Source of the DNA: Palsa-504 sp050013055
GTDB lineage: Bacteria; Actinomycetota; Actinomycetes; Streptosporangiales; Streptosporangiaceae
Reading direction: 5' to 3'
Assembly: GCA_050013055.1 (NCBI GenBank)
Contig: JBEKGC010000361.1
Location: 1 to 15,086 of the forward strand
Length of the DNA stretch: 15,086 nt
This document shows, piece after piece, positions 13,755 through 15,086 of the stretch. The notes below the pieces were generated by a model, which saw nothing but the letters and a program-made list of their open reading frames with translations, did no database searches and had not been told where the DNA came from. Made by a program: the position numbers and the translations under genes. Positions within the stretch are counted from its first letter, which is position 1. Each line of letters opens with the position of its first letter.

Positions 13755-14161
13755 CGCAGCTCCTGGATGCGGACCAGGTTGCCCGCGGGATCACGGAAAG
13801 CGCAGTCGCGAATGCCGTACGGCTGCTCCGTGGGCTCCTGGACGACCTCGGCGTCGCTGGCCTGCACCCGTTCGAAGGTGTCATCGAGGTCCTTGGTGGC
13901 CAGCAGGATCCAGCCGTAAGTGCCCTTGGCCATCATCTCGGCGACGGTCCGGCGCTCGTCGTCGGTGATGCCGGGGTCGATGGCAGGCGGCGCCAGCAGG
14001 ATGGACGTGCTGGGCTGGCCGGGCGGGCCGACCGTGATCCAGCGCATCTTGCCCTGCCCGACGTCCGTGCGGACCTCGAAGCCGAGGGTGTCGCGATAAA
14101 AGGCCAGCGATGCCTCCGGGTCGTCGTGCGGCAGGGCGCTCGCGTGAATGGTGATGTCCAT
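13751..14161 (-). CDS. VOC-superfamily (glyoxalase/bleomycin-resistance-like) protein
   Basis: A 136-residue cytoplasmic protein of two beta-alpha-beta-beta-beta modules. The first begins MDITIHASALPHDDPEASLA with FYRDTLGFEVR, the commonest VOC hallmark. The second has YGWILLATKDLDDTFERVQA, and ends YGIRDCAFRDPAGNLVRIQE. Such proteins bind a metal or small molecule and include glyoxalases, dioxygenases and drug-binding proteins; the role of this subgroup is unknown. ATG 14161 lies five bases after the stop of the AraC gene, a very common pairing in actinobacteria. The ribosome site is weak, suggesting coupling. Its stop overlaps the start of the DUF202 gene. Confidence 0.9.
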   Translation of the reverse strand: MDITIHASALPHDDPEASLAFYRDTLGFEVRTDVGQGKMRWITVGPPGQPSTSILLAPPAIDPGITDDERRTVAEMMAKGTYGWILLATKDLDDTFERVQASDAEVVQEPTEQPYGIRDCAFRDPAGNLVRIQELR

Positions 14162-14166
14162 AGTGG

Positions 14167-14652
14167 TCACACTAGCTGCGGCTCGATGACCGGCGCTTCT
14201 TGATTCCTGACCGGCCTGGTCACCTGTTTCGCCACGCACGGCGGCATCCCCGGCGTGGCGCCAGCCAGCTGGCTCCGGTAGGTGCTTGGCGGCATGCCGA
14301 CCAGTTCGGTGAAACGAGTGCTGAAGGTGCCAAGCGACGCGCAGCCAACCGCGAAACAGACCTCGGTGACGCTCAGGTCGCCCCGGCGCAGCAGCGCCAT
14401 CGCGCGCTCGATCCGCCGCGTCATCAGGTAGCTGTACGGTGACTCACCGTAGGCGAGCTTGAACTCGCGGCTGAGGTGCCCAGCCGACATGTACGCGCCG
14501 CGGGCGAGCGCCTCCACGTCCAGCGGCTGCGCGTACTCCCGGTCGATCCGGTCGCGGACGCGGCGCAGCCGGGCGAGGTCCTGCAGGCGCTGCGCGGGTC
14601 TGCTCGTCACACGCACGATCGTACGTCGCGGCGCCGTCGATGCCGAGTCCAT
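14167..14652 (-). CDS. AraC-family transcriptional regulator (C-terminal DNA-binding type)
   Basis: The product is essentially one AraC/XylS DNA-binding domain without a ligand-binding half. The first helix-turn-helix is in LDVEALARGAYMSAGHLSRE, and the second in DLSVTEVCFAVGCASLGTFS followed by RFTELVGMPPSTYR. The tail TRPVRNQEAPVIEPQLV also looks family-typical. The start is uncertain: ATG 14652 gives 161 residues, and GTG 14610 (147 residues, beginning VTSRPAQRLQ) may match relatives better; neither has a ribosome site, so a leaderless message is possible. It heads a compact operon with the VOC protein and two DUF202 genes, which it presumably controls. Confidence 0.88.
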   Translation of the reverse strand: MDSASTAPRRTIVRVTSRPAQRLQDLARLRRVRDRIDREYAQPLDVEALARGAYMSAGHLSREFKLAYGESPYSYLMTRRIERAMALLRRGDLSVTEVCFAVGCASLGTFSTRFTELVGMPPSTYRSQLAGATPGMPPCVAKQVTRPVRNQEAPVIEPQLV

Positions 14653-14755
14653 GTCGCGATCGAGACTGCCGAACCGGACCGCCCCGCCCGGAACTATGCA
14701 GCCGCCCACGCGAACCCGTCCAGGTCGATGAGAGTCATAACAGCCATGCTAGGCA

Positions 14756-14791
14756 CGGCTCGGTGACCGGCGCTTCTCGATTCCTGACCGG
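14756..14791. repeat. 36-bp near-copy of the AraC gene's 3' end
   Basis: These 36 bases match 14179-14214 at 34 positions. On the minus strand they read PVRNREAPVTEP, against PVRNQEAPVIEP in the tail of the AraC protein. A tiny frame with an ATG follows (MAVMTLIDLDGFAWAAA, stop near 14699), much as the VOC start follows the intact tail. No further AraC similarity is seen upstream of the copy. It looks like the relic of a second AraC gene, or one end of a recombination event. Confidence 0.75.
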
Positions 14792-14862
14792 GAGCAGGCC
14801 GGGGGCCGCGTGGGCGCAGCGGGGTCGCAGCGGGGTCGCCGCGCCCACGTGGCGGCGGAAGG

Positions 14863-15086
14863 TCAGGGCTGGCGGCCGAGCCAGGCGGCGAGCTGGGCGT
14901 AGGGACCGGCCTCGGCGGGGACATCGACGACCGGGCCGAACGGGATCTCGTCGTCGCCGCGGAGCTCGGCGGGCAGCACCCGCTTGGCGCCGGCCAAGGC
15001 GAAGAAGGCAAGGTCAGGGTCGCCTTCGGTGGGCTGGCCGGTGGCCTGAGCCAGGTCCCAGCCGTGGGTGAGGATCTCCTGGATGT
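14863..15086 (-). CDS. TIGR03086/DinB-like metal-binding protein, C-terminal part
   Basis: Seventy-three C-terminal residues are visible; the gene begins beyond the right edge. IQEILTHGWDLAQATGQPTE contains the HGWDLA motif, whose His is a metal ligand in the DinB/maleylpyruvate-isomerase superfamily. The end (FGPVVDVPAEAGPYAQLAAW, then LGRQP) is the usual tail of TIGR03086-type proteins. Members are four-helix-bundle, often mycothiol-linked, transferases or hydrolases of mostly unknown substrate. The stop at 14863 is about 210 bases upstream of the AraC start. The same strand is used, but the gap argues for a separate transcript. Confidence 0.85.
   Translation of the reverse strand, partial: IQEILTHGWDLAQATGQPTEGDPDLAFFALAGAKRVLPAELRGDDEIPFGPVVDVPAEAGPYAQLAAWLGRQP

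Noticed and set aside
14694..15011. 105-codon minus-strand frame ending in MTLIDLDGFAWAAA
   Set aside because: Ser/Pro-rich shadow of the TIGR03086 gene; only the AraC-tail repeat and the short start-like end are of interest.
1..15086. Search for CRISPR arrays, tRNA/rRNA genes, transposases and prophage genes
   Set aside because: No regularly spaced repeats, cloverleaf or rRNA motifs, or integrase/transposase signatures were seen by eye.

Overview
The window comes from a high-GC actinobacterial chromosome. Coding frames have strongly GC-biased third positions, GTG and TTG starts are used, there is an LTGC lipobox lipoprotein, and most genes are of types common in filamentous actinomycetes. 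I cannot name the genus. No rRNA, tRNA, CRISPR array, transposase or plasmid/phage core gene is visible.

Layout. (1) 1-3762: the 3'-truncated end of a dTDP-4-dehydrorhamnose 3,5-epimerase (minus) is divergent from a TTG-started zinc-ribbon SAM methyltransferase, whose stop overlaps the GTG start of a complete GlgX-type glycogen debranching enzyme. (2) 3645-5208: a small one-TM protein on the minus strand and an isopenicillin-N-synthase-like 2OG/Fe(II) oxygenase on the plus strand. (3) 5225-7313: a rhomboid protease and, in the same uninterrupted frame upstream of it, an N-terminally short LysR regulator with no stop codon of its own; a 72-residue unknown protein is divergent. (4) 7314-10249: an intact alpha/beta hydrolase, a gene-free 320-bp gap, then a broken lipoprotein/alpha-beta hydrolase. 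Its frame is lost inside a perfect 16-bp inverted repeat that covers the nucleophile elbow, and its C-terminal third is missing. (5) 10343-11357: a frameshifted YD/RHS-repeat remnant, then a hairpin-rich, lower-GC stretch without genes. (6) 11358-12994: a class C beta-lactamase-like serine hydrolase and a PPOX-fold flavin/F420-type protein, in tandem behind an unusually AT-rich palindromic promoter region. (7) 13087-14652: a tight four-gene minus-strand operon, AraC regulator, VOC protein and two DUF202/YidH membrane proteins. The first DUF202 gene appears to start at a CTG codon that overlaps the VOC stop. (8) 14756-15086: a 36-bp copy of the AraC 3' end and the C-terminus of a TIGR03086/DinB-like protein running off the window.

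The genes form several short, mostly unrelated transcription units rather than one pathway. The middle third (about 5.9-11.4 kb) shows decay: a lost stop, two frameshifts, a 3' truncation and an RHS fragment. The most interesting points are the palindrome-associated frameshift, the CTG start, the LysR-rhomboid read-through frame and the AT-rich operator. I did not find a clearly new multi-gene system.
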